NCBI GenBank assembly: GCA_934644775.1
Contig: CAKUDB010000010.1
Coordinates: 16,423 to 80,422 of the forward strand
DNA: 64,000 nucleotides
Source of the DNA: an uncultured bacterium
GTDB lineage: Bacteria; Vulcanimicrobiota; Xenobia; Xenobiales; Xenobiaceae
Direction: 5' to 3'
In this document: piece by piece, positions 49,995 through 59,860 of the stretch
Numbering within the stretch: position 1 is the first letter of the stretch
Layout of the letters: each line of letters starts with the position of its first letter
Program-made: the position numbers and the translations under genes
The notes under the pieces: model-generated
What the model saw: the letters and a program-made list of their open reading frames with translations, nothing else
What the model was told of the DNA's origin: nothing
The model's database searches: none

Positions 49995-51734
49995 ATGGCT
50001 AAAGCTCATACTGCTTTTATTTGCCAAGAGTGCGGGGCCAAATTTTTGCGCTGGCAAGGGCAATGCAACGAATGTGGGGCTTGGAATACGTTAATTGAAG
50101 AGAAAATTGTGCCAGAAAAGCGCAAATCTATGGGTATGGCGCTCAACTTGGAGGGACAGAGTAAGCCTATTTTGCTTAGCCAAGTGGCTGCCGAGGAGGA
50201 TCCACGCTTTTCTACAGGCATTCCCGAATTTGATCAAGTGTTGGGCGGCGGCTTAGTGCGTGGCTCGGTTGTCCTTTTGGGAGGCCCGCCCGGAATAGGC
50301 AAATCTACTTTGCTTTTACAAGCCGCTAGCGCTATAGGTACAGCCTCAGCCCCGGTACTTTACGTTAGCGGTGAAGAGTCGCCCCGGCAAATTAAGCTAA
50401 GGGCTGAGCGTTTAGGGGTGCGCAGCGATAATATTACCATTTATGCCGAGACGGCTCTCGAAGCTGTAGAAAACCTTTTAGAGAAGCTTACTCCGCGTTT
50501 GGCTATCGTCGATTCTATTCAGACTATGTTTCGCAGCGATTTAGACTCCGCTCCTGGCAGTGTCACCCAAGTGCGCGAATGTGCCGCTTCTCTAATGCGT
50601 CTAGCCAAAAGCAGCGGCTCGGCCATTATTTTGGTTGGTCATGTTACAAAAGGAGGCGAGCTAGCCGGGCCGCGTGTGCTCGAACACTTAGTCGATACCG
50701 TTTTGAGCTTCGAGAGCTACGGTTTACATAATGTGAGAGCGCTGCGCTCTATAAAAAATCGCTTTGGCAATACGCAGGAGACGGGCTTTTTTGCTATGGA
50801 AGCGGAGGGATTACAATCTATACCCGACGCTTCTTCTTTCTTTTTAGCTCAGCGAGCCCAAGATATTACCGGATCGCTAATCTTCCCTTCTTTGGAGGGT
50901 ACCCGCCCCGTATTGGTAGAGGTGCAAGCTCTAGCAACCGATAGCTATTCAGCCCAATTAGGCGCTCCACCTACTCGTCGCTCTGTAGGGATCGATTTGA
51001 ATCGTTTGGGTCTTTTACTGGCCGTCTTGCAAAAACGCCATCCCCAGCTGGGCATAGGTAAATGCGACGTCTATATAAATGTGGCCGGCGGCTTGCGCTT
51101 AAATGAGCCAGCCTTAGATTTACCCTTGCTTTTAGCTATCGCCTCTAGCCGAGCCAACTTAGTTATCCCTCCCGATTGGGCCGCCCTGGGGGAAGTAGGC
51201 TTGGGAGGCGAAGTTCGCGCCGTCAGCGGCTTGGAAATTCGCCTCCACGAGCTGCACAAAATGGGCTTTCGCTGCTGTCTAGTGCCGGCTCGCTCCCTCA
51301 ATCTTAAGTCAACTTCTTTCCAAGTCCAGGCTAAAGGCTGCTTGCCAGAATCACTTACTTCTAAACCCAGCCCAGAGCGAATGGCTGAAGTGAGTGAAGA
51401 AGATCCTATAGGTGAACTCACTTTGGGGCCGCCCATAAGCGATGAAGCTTTCGATTTTAGCCAATTGGGTAAGAATCCACTCTTTAAATCGGCTTCTCAA
51501 TTATCAACAGCTACTTCTTCTACGCCCCAAAAAGCCGATTGGCCAAACGAATATTCTACTTTTAATGTAAATAAAACTAAAAATAGTAGTGCAGAAATAA
51601 AGCAAATTAGTCTTCAGAATAATAGTCTCCTGCAAGTTGTTCCTGTAGAAAATCTGCAGCAAGCTTTGCATATTCTTGGCATAAAAGGCAATCGGGCTAA
51701 AAATGAGCATTTTGGAAAGAAGAAATATTCTTAA
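49995..51734 (+). CDS. radA: DNA repair protein RadA with internal insertion
   Basis: A branch-migration helicase-like ATPase of recombination. The N-terminal zinc finger C-x2-C...C-x2-C (residues ~10-27), Walker A GGPPGIGKST near 95-104, the KNRFG motif (KNRFGNTQETGFF) near 252 and the Lon-type C-terminal domain (GGLRLNEPALDLPLLLAIASS) are all clear. The protein is 579 residues against ~450-460 in the family. The excess is an insertion of ~100 polar residues (about 437-543, Ser/Thr/Lys/Asn-rich) between VPARSL and LLQVVPVENLQQALHIL, so the normal C-terminal strand-helix is still present after it. A 274-bp AT-rich region without a clear promoter lies upstream; the start has a weak GAGG-like site. 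Confidence 0.94.
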   Translation: MAKAHTAFICQECGAKFLRWQGQCNECGAWNTLIEEKIVPEKRKSMGMALNLEGQSKPILLSQVAAEEDPRFSTGIPEFDQVLGGGLVRGSVVLLGGPPGIGKSTLLLQAASAIGTASAPVLYVSGEESPRQIKLRAERLGVRSDNITIYAETALEAVENLLEKLTPRLAIVDSIQTMFRSDLDSAPGSVTQVRECAASLMRLAKSSGSAIILVGHVTKGGELAGPRVLEHLVDTVLSFESYGLHNVRALRSIKNRFGNTQETGFFAMEAEGLQSIPDASSFFLAQRAQDITGSLIFPSLEGTRPVLVEVQALATDSYSAQLGAPPTRRSVGIDLNRLGLLLAVLQKRHPQLGIGKCDVYINVAGGLRLNEPALDLPLLLAIASSRANLVIPPDWAALGEVGLGGEVRAVSGLEIRLHELHKMGFRCCLVPARSLNLKSTSFQVQAKGCLPESLTSKPSPERMAEVSEEDPIGELTLGPPISDEAFDFSQLGKNPLFKSASQLSTATSSTPQKADWPNEYSTFNVNKTKNSSAEIKQISLQNNSLLQVVPVENLQQALHILGIKGNRAKNEHFGKKKYS

Positions 51735-51770
51735 TTTGAGTTGCTATTATATGATAAGGAGATAACGTCG

Positions 51771-53039
51771 GTGAAGGTTTTACATACATCTGATTGGCAT
51801 TTGGGCATCGAATTTAATGAGCAGAATCGCGACCGAGAGTTCCAGCAATTTTTATTATGGTTACTCAAAACAATAAAAGCAGAAGGTGTAGAGGTACTTT
51901 TAATTGCTGGTGATATTTTCGATACTTATCACCCTTCCGTAGCTGCGCAAACCCTTTATTACAATTTTTTAGGTGATTTAAGTAAACAAACCTCTTGTCG
52001 CCACGTAGTGATTATTTCTGGAAATCACGATTCGATCTCTTACTTAAATGCTGCTAAAAACATTTTGCGCGATCTTAATGTCTATATTGTTTCTGGCAAG
52101 CCTGCTAATTTGGAAGATGAAGTATTACTTCTAAAAGATCCAGAGGGGCAGTTGCAACTTATTGTCTGTGCTGTTCCCTACTTACGTCGCGGCGATTTTA
52201 CTATTGACGGCAAAAAAATGAGCTTAGAAGAAGAAAACGAAGCCTTTTTGCGTGCTTACAGCCATCATTATGCCCAAGTTAAGCAAATTGCCGAGGCTAG
52301 GCGAGCCGAGGTGGCCCAAGAAGTTCCGCTTATTTATATGGGCCATATGTATATGCGTGGCAGTCACATTAGCGATAAAGATCACGAATCGGTTATTGGC
52401 ACTTTGGAAGGTATTGGCAATTTAGATATTAAGGATAGTGCCGATTATGTAGCTTTAGGCCATTTACATATGGCTCAGTCAGTTTTTAATAGGGAAAATT
52501 GGCGTTACAGTGGTTCTCCTTTACATTTTAGTAAGTCGGAAATAAAAGGCGGATCTTCCCAACATAGTTTAAAGTCTGTAGTAATAATCGATTTTGAGGG
52601 ACGCCAAGTCCAAAAGATCGAGTTGGCTGAAGTGCCGGCTTTTCGTGATATTCGCATCTTGCAAAGTAACGACGCTAAAGAATTGAAAGAGTCTTTAGGC
52701 AATTTAATCAAGGAAGAACGGCCTATTTGGGTATTTATCGACTACAGCGGCGAGTATAAAGTCGGTGCCAATTTATCTTCAGAGTTGCAAGAATTGGTTC
52801 GCTCTACCAAAGTTAAAATTTTAACTTTTAAAGATGAAGAGTGGAGTAAATTGGCAGCTCAATCTTACTCTTTACAAAGTGAGCGCCAAGTAGAAGAGAT
52901 AGGTGCGGCGGAAATTTTTCAGCAATTTATCGATAAAGAAGCTGTAAATGGAAGTGATAAGCTCAAAAAGTGGATGGAGCAAACTTGTCTTGATCTCTTT
53001 GAGGAAATAAAAAAGAGCCGTTATACCATTGACGATTAA
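51771..53039 (+). CDS. sbcD: Exonuclease SbcD
   Basis: The Mre11-type nuclease of the SbcCD hairpin- and DSB-processing complex. Motifs in order: LHTSDWHLG (metal-binding His and Asp), LLIAGDIFD, SGNHDS, MGHMYMRG and the ALGHLHMAQ region. Length 422 fits the family. The longer frame begins at 51741, but an AAGGAG site spaced 8 nt before the GTG at 51771 (MKVLHTSD after re-reading as Met) fixes the start. sbcC follows after 32 nt. Confidence 0.95.
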   Translation: MKVLHTSDWHLGIEFNEQNRDREFQQFLLWLLKTIKAEGVEVLLIAGDIFDTYHPSVAAQTLYYNFLGDLSKQTSCRHVVIISGNHDSISYLNAAKNILRDLNVYIVSGKPANLEDEVLLLKDPEGQLQLIVCAVPYLRRGDFTIDGKKMSLEEENEAFLRAYSHHYAQVKQIAEARRAEVAQEVPLIYMGHMYMRGSHISDKDHESVIGTLEGIGNLDIKDSADYVALGHLHMAQSVFNRENWRYSGSPLHFSKSEIKGGSSQHSLKSVVIIDFEGRQVQKIELAEVPAFRDIRILQSNDAKELKESLGNLIKEERPIWVFIDYSGEYKVGANLSSELQELVRSTKVKILTFKDEEWSKLAAQSYSLQSERQVEEIGAAEIFQQFIDKEAVNGSDKLKKWMEQTCLDLFEEIKKSRYTIDD

Positions 53040-53071
53040 AAAAGAGCCGTCGATAAGGATTAGGTTGAACT

Positions 53072-56000
53072 ATGAATATTAAAAAATTAACTATTGAAAA
53101 TATCAATTGCTTAGTAGGTAAGTGGGTAATCGATTTCGAGCATTCCAATTTTGCCGGTCAAAAGTTCTTTGCTATTATAGGCAATGTCGGCTCAGGAAAA
53201 AGTACAATTTTGGATTCTATCTGTTTGGCTTTGTATGGTCAAACTCCGCGCTGCGATCCCGGTCAGTCTATCGGCAACTTAGTAAATTCTAATCAAAAAA
53301 GCGGTCGCGTCGAAATTATTTTTGAAATGGAAGGGCGCACTTATTGTAGCTCCTGGTCTTGTACTAAAAATAAAAATCTGAAGACGGAGATGAGTTTTTA
53401 CGAAATAGACCCTAAGGGAGAGAAGATCGGACTTCGCAGCGGCTTAAAAGAAGTAGGCAACAAAAATACCCAAATTTTAGGCATGGGATTCGCTCAGTTT
53501 ACTCAATCGATCCTTTTAGCTCAGGGAGAGTTCCGTAAATTCTTTGTAGCTAGTACCGATAAAAAAGCCGATTTATTAGCCAAAATTACTGGTACCGATT
53601 TATATAAATTACTGCCCCGTTTAGTCGCTGACAAGAAAAAAGAAGTCGAAAAAACTCTCAATGAATTAACCAATAGTCCAGATTGCCAAGGCTTACTCGA
53701 TGAAGCTACGGCTAGGGAAAAATATACTCAGCAAGCAACTTACGAAAAACAGAGAGCGGAAATAAAAGATAAGCTGGAAGAAATTGATAAATACCTAAAG
53801 CTTTTAGCTTCTTGCAGCGAAGCTAAAGAGCTTTGTCGCCAAGCCGATGATATACTGACTCAAGCTTTAAATAGACGCCGAGCCTGGACTTCTCAAGCGG
53901 AAAAATTGAGCGATGGCGAGCGGGCTCAAGCTGCAGAAAAACTGCATATTCAATATTGCGCCAAGAAGAAAGCTTACCAAAAGATTGATAAACGATATAC
54001 CGAATTAACAGAAGAAGTCGAGTCGCTTGACAAAAGTTGCCAAGAAACTAAGCAAGATTCTATCCTTCGCCAGGCTAGTCAGGCCCAATGGGCAGATATT
54101 TATGTCGCAGCCGAAAATATTTTTGAGTTGGAGAAGAGTAAAATTCAACGTTTAGAAATTTTGCGACAAACTTGGAGAGAAAAAGACCAAGAAGTAACCA
54201 ATATTGGCAATGAGCTTAAGAATAGTCAAGGGCAAGCTGAAAAGAGATTACAAGAAGCTACCGTTGCCCAAGAAAAATTGCGCCAAGCCGTTATTCAGCT
54301 TGGTAGGCATATTATTCACAATTACCGACAAGTTGGCCCAATCTTGCAATATAGTTATACCAATTTGGCAGAAGCTATCGGTAGTAAACCTGAACAGCAA
54401 AAAAAAATAGCCCAGTTGGAAAGGGCAATCGCTTCTATTTTGGCTAATCGTACTAGATCAGAGTTTGCTCAATGGGAAGATTCTTTGGCTTCTCAGGCTC
54501 TAGAGTGGCAAAAATTATCGGAAAAAATAAACAATTTATGGCCGGAAGTGGCCAATTTAAGTCAATGCCTCGAACTTTACCAAGCGCAAACTGCCTCTTG
54601 GCAAAAAAAACAGCTAGAATGGCAAGAGCTTGAGGTTAAGCTACGAGAGGCTGAGGAAGATCATAAGAGGGCAACTATTAAATACGAAGCTATTAAAGAA
54701 ATAGACGAGTTGTCAAGTTATCGTTTAAAGTTACAAGCTGGGCAAAGTTGCCCTTTGTGTGGTGCCCTAGATCATCCTTATGCTGGCCAAATTGAAAAAA
54801 CTTGGCAGGAGCAATTGCAAAAAGCCCAAGTTCTAAAAGAGCAAACTGAAGGCGCAGTTACTCAATTAGAGCAGAAACTAAAAGAAAACGACAACCAAAA
54901 GCATCTATTACAAGTCGAGTTGGCCAGTTTGAAGCGGGACTATGAGGCTATACTCTATAAAGTTAGCCAACTTTTAGCCACTATTCAAGAAAATAGTTTG
55001 TCTAAGGTTGACGAGCTTCTTTATGGCCATTTGGTAAAGGTGGAAAGTTGTAAGCGCAATCTTGCAGTTAAAGAAATTATAGCCGAACCTTTACTTAATG
55101 AAGCCGACAATTTATCTAAGGCTGTGGCGGCTTGTCGTAAGCAAGCTGAACAACATAGCCAGCGAGCTGCTGACGATTTAGCTAGTTATAAAGATCTCAA
55201 GCAAAAATTGCAAAATTGGGATTGGCAATTGAATTTAGGCCAACAGCTTGAGGAAGTAGGTCGACAATTTCAAGATCTGTTAAATTTGGTCGGCTTAAAC
55301 GTCAACCAAGCTAACGCTTCCTTAGTTGAAGCTCCGTCCGATAGTTTGGCTAAAGTAACAAATCGTGAGGAAATAGTCGAGTCGCTCAATCAGAGCTTAA
55401 AAAATATTGCCTCTTTAAAGGAAAGATCTTATCAAGTTCAAAGCCAAGTCGAAACGGCCCATAATCTCCACTTAAGCTTATGTCAAGCAATTAGCGAAAA
55501 AGAGCAGAGCTTAGCTAAATTGAAACAAGAAATAGATCTTCTTAAGGAAGAAGGCCAAGTTTTAGCTACAGAATCGGAAAAGAGCTGGCAAAAATTAGAG
55601 CAATTGTGGCAGCAAGGTGCTCATAAGGGAGAGTCCATTAAAAAGTTACGCCAAGATGGAAGTAAAGTATCGGCCGATTTATTTGCTAAAGCTAGGAATA
55701 AATTTAAGGATCGTCAGTCTGAGTGGGAGAGATCTCTTAGAGAGAGTCAGCTTAAGTTAGTCGATCTTGAAGCTAAGTTGCGTAGTTGGCAAGAACAATT
55801 ACAAAAAGCTCAAGCCGAGAGGCAGGGGGCCGAAGATGAATACTTTGCCGATCAACAAGCTTTCGAAGCTAAATTGCAAGAGCTCCATTTTGCTAACGAG
55901 AGCGATTGGCAAGCTAAATATCTAACTGCCGACGAACTTGCCCAATTGCGGGGCCATAAAGCTGGTATTGATAGTAGCCTCAAGAGCGCCCAAGATGCTT

Positions 56001-56836
56001 TTGCCGTTGCTCAGAATAAATTGGCGCAGGCTAAAGCCCAGGCCGAAGCTTGTCCAGGCAGCCAAGAAGAATTGCAACAACTTAGAGAAAAGGCTACTGG
56101 CGAAAACGACAGGCTCTCCGAGCAAATTGGCCAGCTAAGTGAAATCCTGCATAAACATGAAGAGGCGGCCCACCATGTTCAGGAACTTGAGCCTATTCGT
56201 CGCTGTCAAGAACAAGAAGTGGCCAGATGGAAAGCTTTAGATAGCATTTTGGGCGATTTAGATGGCAAAAAGCTTAATAAATTTGTCCAAGGATTGACCT
56301 TCCGCTTGCTTTTAGGTAGAACTAACGAGCGCTTGCGCCATTTAACCGATAGGTACGAATTGGCTATCAAAACTAAGAATCCCCCCGCCCAACAAGAGGA
56401 TAGCGGCGACTCCGATAGTGATAAAAATAGCAAAAACGAGCTAAATTTAGAGTTTTCCGTTATAGATAAGTACCAATCTACAGCCAGAGATTCGCGCAAC
56501 CTTTCCGGCGGCGAATCATTTTTGGTCAGTTTAGCTATGGCCTTGGCCCTTTCCGACTTGGCTAGTCAAAGGCGCGATATAAATTCGCTCTTTTTAGATG
56601 AAGGTTTTGGCACTTTAGATTCTGAGACTTTAGGCATAGTTTTGCGGGCTTTGACGGCTTTGGGACGTCAAGACAAAATGATTGGCGTAGTCTCTCACGT
56701 AGCGGAAGTTAGTGAAAATATTCCCGCTCAGCTAGAACTAAAGAGAAATGGCGACGGTACTAGTCAAATAATTGGTCATTATATACAAGTAAGCGAAGCT
56801 CGTTCGTCGACTAAGCGATCTAGAAAGGCCAAATAA
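53072..56836 (+). CDS. sbcC: Exonuclease subunit SbcC
   Basis: The Rad50-type SMC-like ATPase of SbcCD. Walker A GNVGSGKST at ~37-45, Q-loop VRQGEF-like LAQGEFRKF near 150, a long coiled coil with the zinc hook C-x2-C (QSCPLCGAL) near 560, a second coiled arm, then the signature NLSGGESFLVS near 1145 and Walker B FLDEGFGTLD with the downstream SHVAEVSE D-loop region. 1254 residues is normal for large SbcC proteins. Together with sbcD and radA this makes a DNA-repair cluster. Confidence 0.95.
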   Translation: MNIKKLTIENINCLVGKWVIDFEHSNFAGQKFFAIIGNVGSGKSTILDSICLALYGQTPRCDPGQSIGNLVNSNQKSGRVEIIFEMEGRTYCSSWSCTKNKNLKTEMSFYEIDPKGEKIGLRSGLKEVGNKNTQILGMGFAQFTQSILLAQGEFRKFFVASTDKKADLLAKITGTDLYKLLPRLVADKKKEVEKTLNELTNSPDCQGLLDEATAREKYTQQATYEKQRAEIKDKLEEIDKYLKLLASCSEAKELCRQADDILTQALNRRRAWTSQAEKLSDGERAQAAEKLHIQYCAKKKAYQKIDKRYTELTEEVESLDKSCQETKQDSILRQASQAQWADIYVAAENIFELEKSKIQRLEILRQTWREKDQEVTNIGNELKNSQGQAEKRLQEATVAQEKLRQAVIQLGRHIIHNYRQVGPILQYSYTNLAEAIGSKPEQQKKIAQLERAIASILANRTRSEFAQWEDSLASQALEWQKLSEKINNLWPEVANLSQCLELYQAQTASWQKKQLEWQELEVKLREAEEDHKRATIKYEAIKEIDELSSYRLKLQAGQSCPLCGALDHPYAGQIEKTWQEQLQKAQVLKEQTEGAVTQLEQKLKENDNQKHLLQVELASLKRDYEAILYKVSQLLATIQENSLSKVDELLYGHLVKVESCKRNLAVKEIIAEPLLNEADNLSKAVAACRKQAEQHSQRAADDLASYKDLKQKLQNWDWQLNLGQQLEEVGRQFQDLLNLVGLNVNQANASLVEAPSDSLAKVTNREEIVESLNQSLKNIASLKERSYQVQSQVETAHNLHLSLCQAISEKEQSLAKLKQEIDLLKEEGQVLATESEKSWQKLEQLWQQGAHKGESIKKLRQDGSKVSADLFAKARNKFKDRQSEWERSLRESQLKLVDLEAKLRSWQEQLQKAQAERQGAEDEYFADQQAFEAKLQELHFANESDWQAKYLTADELAQLRGHKAGIDSSLKSAQDAFAVAQNKLAQAKAQAEACPGSQEELQQLREKATGENDRLSEQIGQLSEILHKHEEAAHHVQELEPIRRCQEQEVARWKALDSILGDLDGKKLNKFVQGLTFRLLLGRTNERLRHLTDRYELAIKTKNPPAQQEDSGDSDSDKNSKNELNLEFSVIDKYQSTARDSRNLSGGESFLVSLAMALALSDLASQRRDINSLFLDEGFGTLDSETLGIVLRALTALGRQDKMIGVVSHVAEVSENIPAQLELKRNGDGTSQIIGHYIQVSEARSSTKRSRKAK

Positions 56837-56946
56837 TTTTACTTTAAGATCGACTCGTCGTTTAGGGGCGCTGCTTTATCCTTTTGAAGTGGCGCTCTTT
56901 TTTAGAACTTGCTCAGAAAAGGGCTTCGTTGTAGACTAGGTTCACC

Positions 56947-58659
56947 GTGTCTTGGAATTTAATAAAACGATCTGATCAGTATAAAGCTCAAGAAACTGTT
57001 GTAAGGCATTCGACTGCAGGCGGAGACGTTAGAATCGCCTTGGGCTACCCCAACGCCTACGAAGTGGGCATGTCCAATTTGGGTATGCAGGTTGTTTATT
57101 CTATACTTAATAGCATACCTGGCGTAGTTTGCGAGCGCTTCTTCTTGCCTTCCGAAGAGGATATCGAGCTTTACCAACGCAATGGGCGCAGACTTTTTAC
57201 TTTAGAGAGTCAACGCCCCGTCAGCGAATTTCAAATCGTGGCCTTTACTATTGCTTTTGAGCCCGATTTTATCAATATCGCTAAAATTTTTGCTCTGGCC
57301 GGTTTGCCTTTTACTGCCCAAGAGAGGGCCCAACATGAAAATTGTCCTTTAATTTTGGCTGGTGGAGCCATTTCTCTTTTAAACCCCGAACCGGTAGCCG
57401 ATTTTATTGACGTCTTTTGTTTGGGTGAAGCTGAGCAATTTTTACCTCAATTTATCGATATTTATCGTCAATGGCAAAAGGGAGATTGCTCTCGAGCCTC
57501 CCTTTTAGAGTCTTTAGCCTCACTGCGGGGGGCCTATATACCTTCTCTATGGCATGATTATTATGATGATCAAGGCCATTTTGTCGGCTGCGTACCGCGT
57601 GAAGGGGCTCCGGAAAATATTATTGAGCGTTTACATTTGTCAGCTTCGGACTATGGGAAAGATTGTCCCCACTCCCAAATTCTGACCGAAAACACAGAAT
57701 TAGGCTATTCAGGTTTGGTGGAAATTTCTCGAGGCTGTGCTTTCAATTGTCGTTTCTGTACCGTAGGTTTTTCTTACCCTAAGATCCGCTGGAAACCTTT
57801 AGGTAAAATATTGGAAGCGATAGAAGAATTAGGCCAATACACCAATAAAATAGGGCTCATTTCGGCTACTGCCGGTACTTATCCCCATATAGATGAACTT
57901 TGTCAATATATTATCGACAGGAAGATGGCGGTAGCCTTTTCCTCTTTGCGCGTCGACAGCTTGCCTGACTCTATGTTACAAGCTTTAGTTGCTGGCGGCT
58001 CCAAAACTATTACCTTAGCTCCAGAAGTGGGGTCTGATGCTTTGCGCCGAGTGGCCAACAAGCGTTTTACCGACGCCCAATATTTGGCTACCGCTCAAAG
58101 GGCTTTTGCTTCTGGCATTGTCAATTTGCGCATGTATTCTATGGTTGGTCTACCTGGCGAGCGTGAGGAGCATTTGCAAGCTTTAGTCGATTTAGCTGCC
58201 GATACTCGAAAATTGCAAATTAAGATGGGTAAAGGGGGCGGCCATATTACCCTTTCTACCGGTCAGTTGATCCCTAAGCCTTTTACACCTTTCCAGTGGA
58301 ACAGTGTGTTGGAAAGAAATAAAGCGGCTAAATCGATCCATTATCTGGAGCGCGGAGTTAAACGTATAGGTGGCGTCGAATTTTCTGGAGAGTCGCCTAA
58401 GCAAGCGCTGATTCAAGCTTTATTGGCCAGAGGAGATCGGCGCTTCTCCAAAGTTATAGCCAGAGTTTATCGCCAGCCCTCCTTTAGTGCTTGGCTTAAA
58501 GCTTGCCTAGAGGAAGGTATCGATTATAAATACGAATTATACCGGGAGCGCTCGGTAGAAAATGAAACTATGCCTTGGAGCCATCTAATTCCTGTCGGCT
58601 CTCTAGAGCGCCTGCGCCGCGATGAAGAGCTGGCCAGGCGTACAGTAGAGTCACTTTAG
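56947..58659 (+). CDS. B12-binding-type radical SAM protein (TIGR03960 group)
   Basis: A 570-residue radical SAM protein. The cluster motif RGCAFNCRFC gives C264, C268 and C271 for the [4Fe-4S] cluster, preceded by a region typical of cobalamin-binding-like N-terminal domains (NAYEVGMSNLGMQVVY). The group is widespread in Firmicutes, Cyanobacteria and deltaproteobacteria, often next to or fused with a DUF2344 partner and near rng; here no partner follows and yfiH is the next gene. The substrate is unknown. The GTG start (56947) has no obvious strong ribosome binding site. Confidence 0.85.
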   Translation: MSWNLIKRSDQYKAQETVVRHSTAGGDVRIALGYPNAYEVGMSNLGMQVVYSILNSIPGVVCERFFLPSEEDIELYQRNGRRLFTLESQRPVSEFQIVAFTIAFEPDFINIAKIFALAGLPFTAQERAQHENCPLILAGGAISLLNPEPVADFIDVFCLGEAEQFLPQFIDIYRQWQKGDCSRASLLESLASLRGAYIPSLWHDYYDDQGHFVGCVPREGAPENIIERLHLSASDYGKDCPHSQILTENTELGYSGLVEISRGCAFNCRFCTVGFSYPKIRWKPLGKILEAIEELGQYTNKIGLISATAGTYPHIDELCQYIIDRKMAVAFSSLRVDSLPDSMLQALVAGGSKTITLAPEVGSDALRRVANKRFTDAQYLATAQRAFASGIVNLRMYSMVGLPGEREEHLQALVDLAADTRKLQIKMGKGGGHITLSTGQLIPKPFTPFQWNSVLERNKAAKSIHYLERGVKRIGGVEFSGESPKQALIQALLARGDRRFSKVIARVYRQPSFSAWLKACLEEGIDYKYELYRERSVENETMPWSHLIPVGSLERLRRDEELARRTVESL

Positions 58660-58697
58660 CTAAACTGAACAATTCCTCATGCTGAAAAAGGAAAAAT

Positions 58698-59648
58698 ATG
58701 TATAAGGTAATTTCTCGTCGCTGTGAGGCTATGCCCTCTAAATACATATGTATCTCTCAATTTAATGATGTTTATAAGGAGTTGCTGGGAGCCCATCCTT
58801 GGCAAGCCGAGTTAAACACTGTAAAAATGCATAAAGAGCGCCAATCGGTCGATACATGCGAACCAGCCAGCCGATTTGAGCCTTTTGAACTTAGTTATAT
58901 AACTTTTCCCAATATAAAAGTACCCCATGCCGTTTCTACCCGGCGTGGAGGGGTCAGTAGGGGAGCTTATCAAGGTCTCAATATCGGCTTTACTACCGAA
59001 GACAATCCTGACGACGTTGAAGAAAATAGGAGACGTTTGGCAGCCGCTTCCGGCGTCCCTTTAGCAGCTGTACTAACTATGGTACACGGTATAGAAGTTG
59101 TCCGGGTAGATGGGCCTATTAACAGTTTAACTCTCGGAGATGCTTGCCTTACCGACAAGGTAAAACAGCCCATGATGATTACTACGGCCGATTGTGTGCC
59201 TGTTGTATTATATGATCCTATCCATAAAGCGGTTGGTCTAGCTCATGCCGGTTGGCGCGGTACTGTAGAGCGTATCGCCAAAGTTACCGTTGAGAGTATG
59301 GCCCACCAATTTGGCAGCGATCCCCAAGCTTTACAAGTAGGTATAGGCCCCTCTATAGCCTCTTGTTGCTTTGAAGTTGGCCAAGATGTGGCCCAACAGT
59401 TCAGCGAATCCTTTGCCAACAGTCCCTATGGGAAGGATATTACCTTATTCGAGCGAAAAAATGGGGACATTAGTCGTCATGTCGATTTGTGGTTGGCCAA
59501 TTTGGTTGCTCTGCGAGAGGCTGGCGTAAAATCTGAAAATATTTGTCTCGGCAATGTTTGCTCTGTTTGTCAAGAGGATCTCTGCTTCTCTTATAGGCGT
59601 GATAAGCGGGTGACAGGGCGTATGGCTTCGGCTGTCATGTTGGTTTAG
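58698..59648 (+). CDS. yfiH: Peptidoglycan editing factor/purine nucleoside phosphorylase YfiH (LACC1-type)
   Basis: A member of the DUF152/YfiH family, which contains adenosine and other purine nucleoside phosphorylase activities and is described as a peptidoglycan editing factor (PgeF) in E. coli. Zinc and catalytic residues are placed as expected: H130 in MVHG, C166 in TADCVP and H183 in AHAGWRG. The C-terminal CSVCQEDLCFSYRRD is the family ending. Residues 1-~70 form an N-terminal extension relative to the ~245-residue E. coli protein. A GGAAAA site precedes the ATG. Last gene of the radA-to-yfiH run. Confidence 0.93.
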   Translation: MYKVISRRCEAMPSKYICISQFNDVYKELLGAHPWQAELNTVKMHKERQSVDTCEPASRFEPFELSYITFPNIKVPHAVSTRRGGVSRGAYQGLNIGFTTEDNPDDVEENRRRLAAASGVPLAAVLTMVHGIEVVRVDGPINSLTLGDACLTDKVKQPMMITTADCVPVVLYDPIHKAVGLAHAGWRGTVERIAKVTVESMAHQFGSDPQALQVGIGPSIASCCFEVGQDVAQQFSESFANSPYGKDITLFERKNGDISRHVDLWLANLVALREAGVKSENICLGNVCSVCQEDLCFSYRRDKRVTGRMASAVMLV

Positions 59649-59730
59649 CTCTTTGCCGGGTTAATAGTTTTATGGAGCTTTTAGTGCGTTGGCTGCAGTA
59701 TTTTTATAGGGCGAGCTGGATGTAGCCTAG

Positions 59731-59779
59731 AGCCCTAGTAAGGACTGTGGCTCCCCTGGGGCTGTTTGTCATTTTTTTT
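59731..59779 (+). terminator. Terminator-like hairpin after yfiH
   Basis: AGCCCTAG (59731-59738) pairs with CTGGGGCT (59756-59763) over 8 bp with one G-U pair, and a T8 run follows at 59772-59779. The gap of 8 nt between stem and T-run weakens the call. Confidence 0.45.
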
Positions 59780-59805
59780 GATAGGCGGTCGCTAATTTTT
59801 ATATA
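59778..59805 (+). promoter_or_regulatory. Possible promoter for the PhoB-like regulator
   Basis: TTGATA (59778-59783) and TATATA (59800-59805) are spaced 16 bp apart, 55 nt before the regulator ATG. I see no PHO-box repeat (CTGTCAT-like) overlapping it, so autoregulation by the encoded protein is not supported by sequence. Confidence 0.45.
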
Positions 59806-59860
59806 GATACAAAAATCCGGTTCTGCTGTAGTGTATCTCTGTGAGAGGAGCATAAATTAT

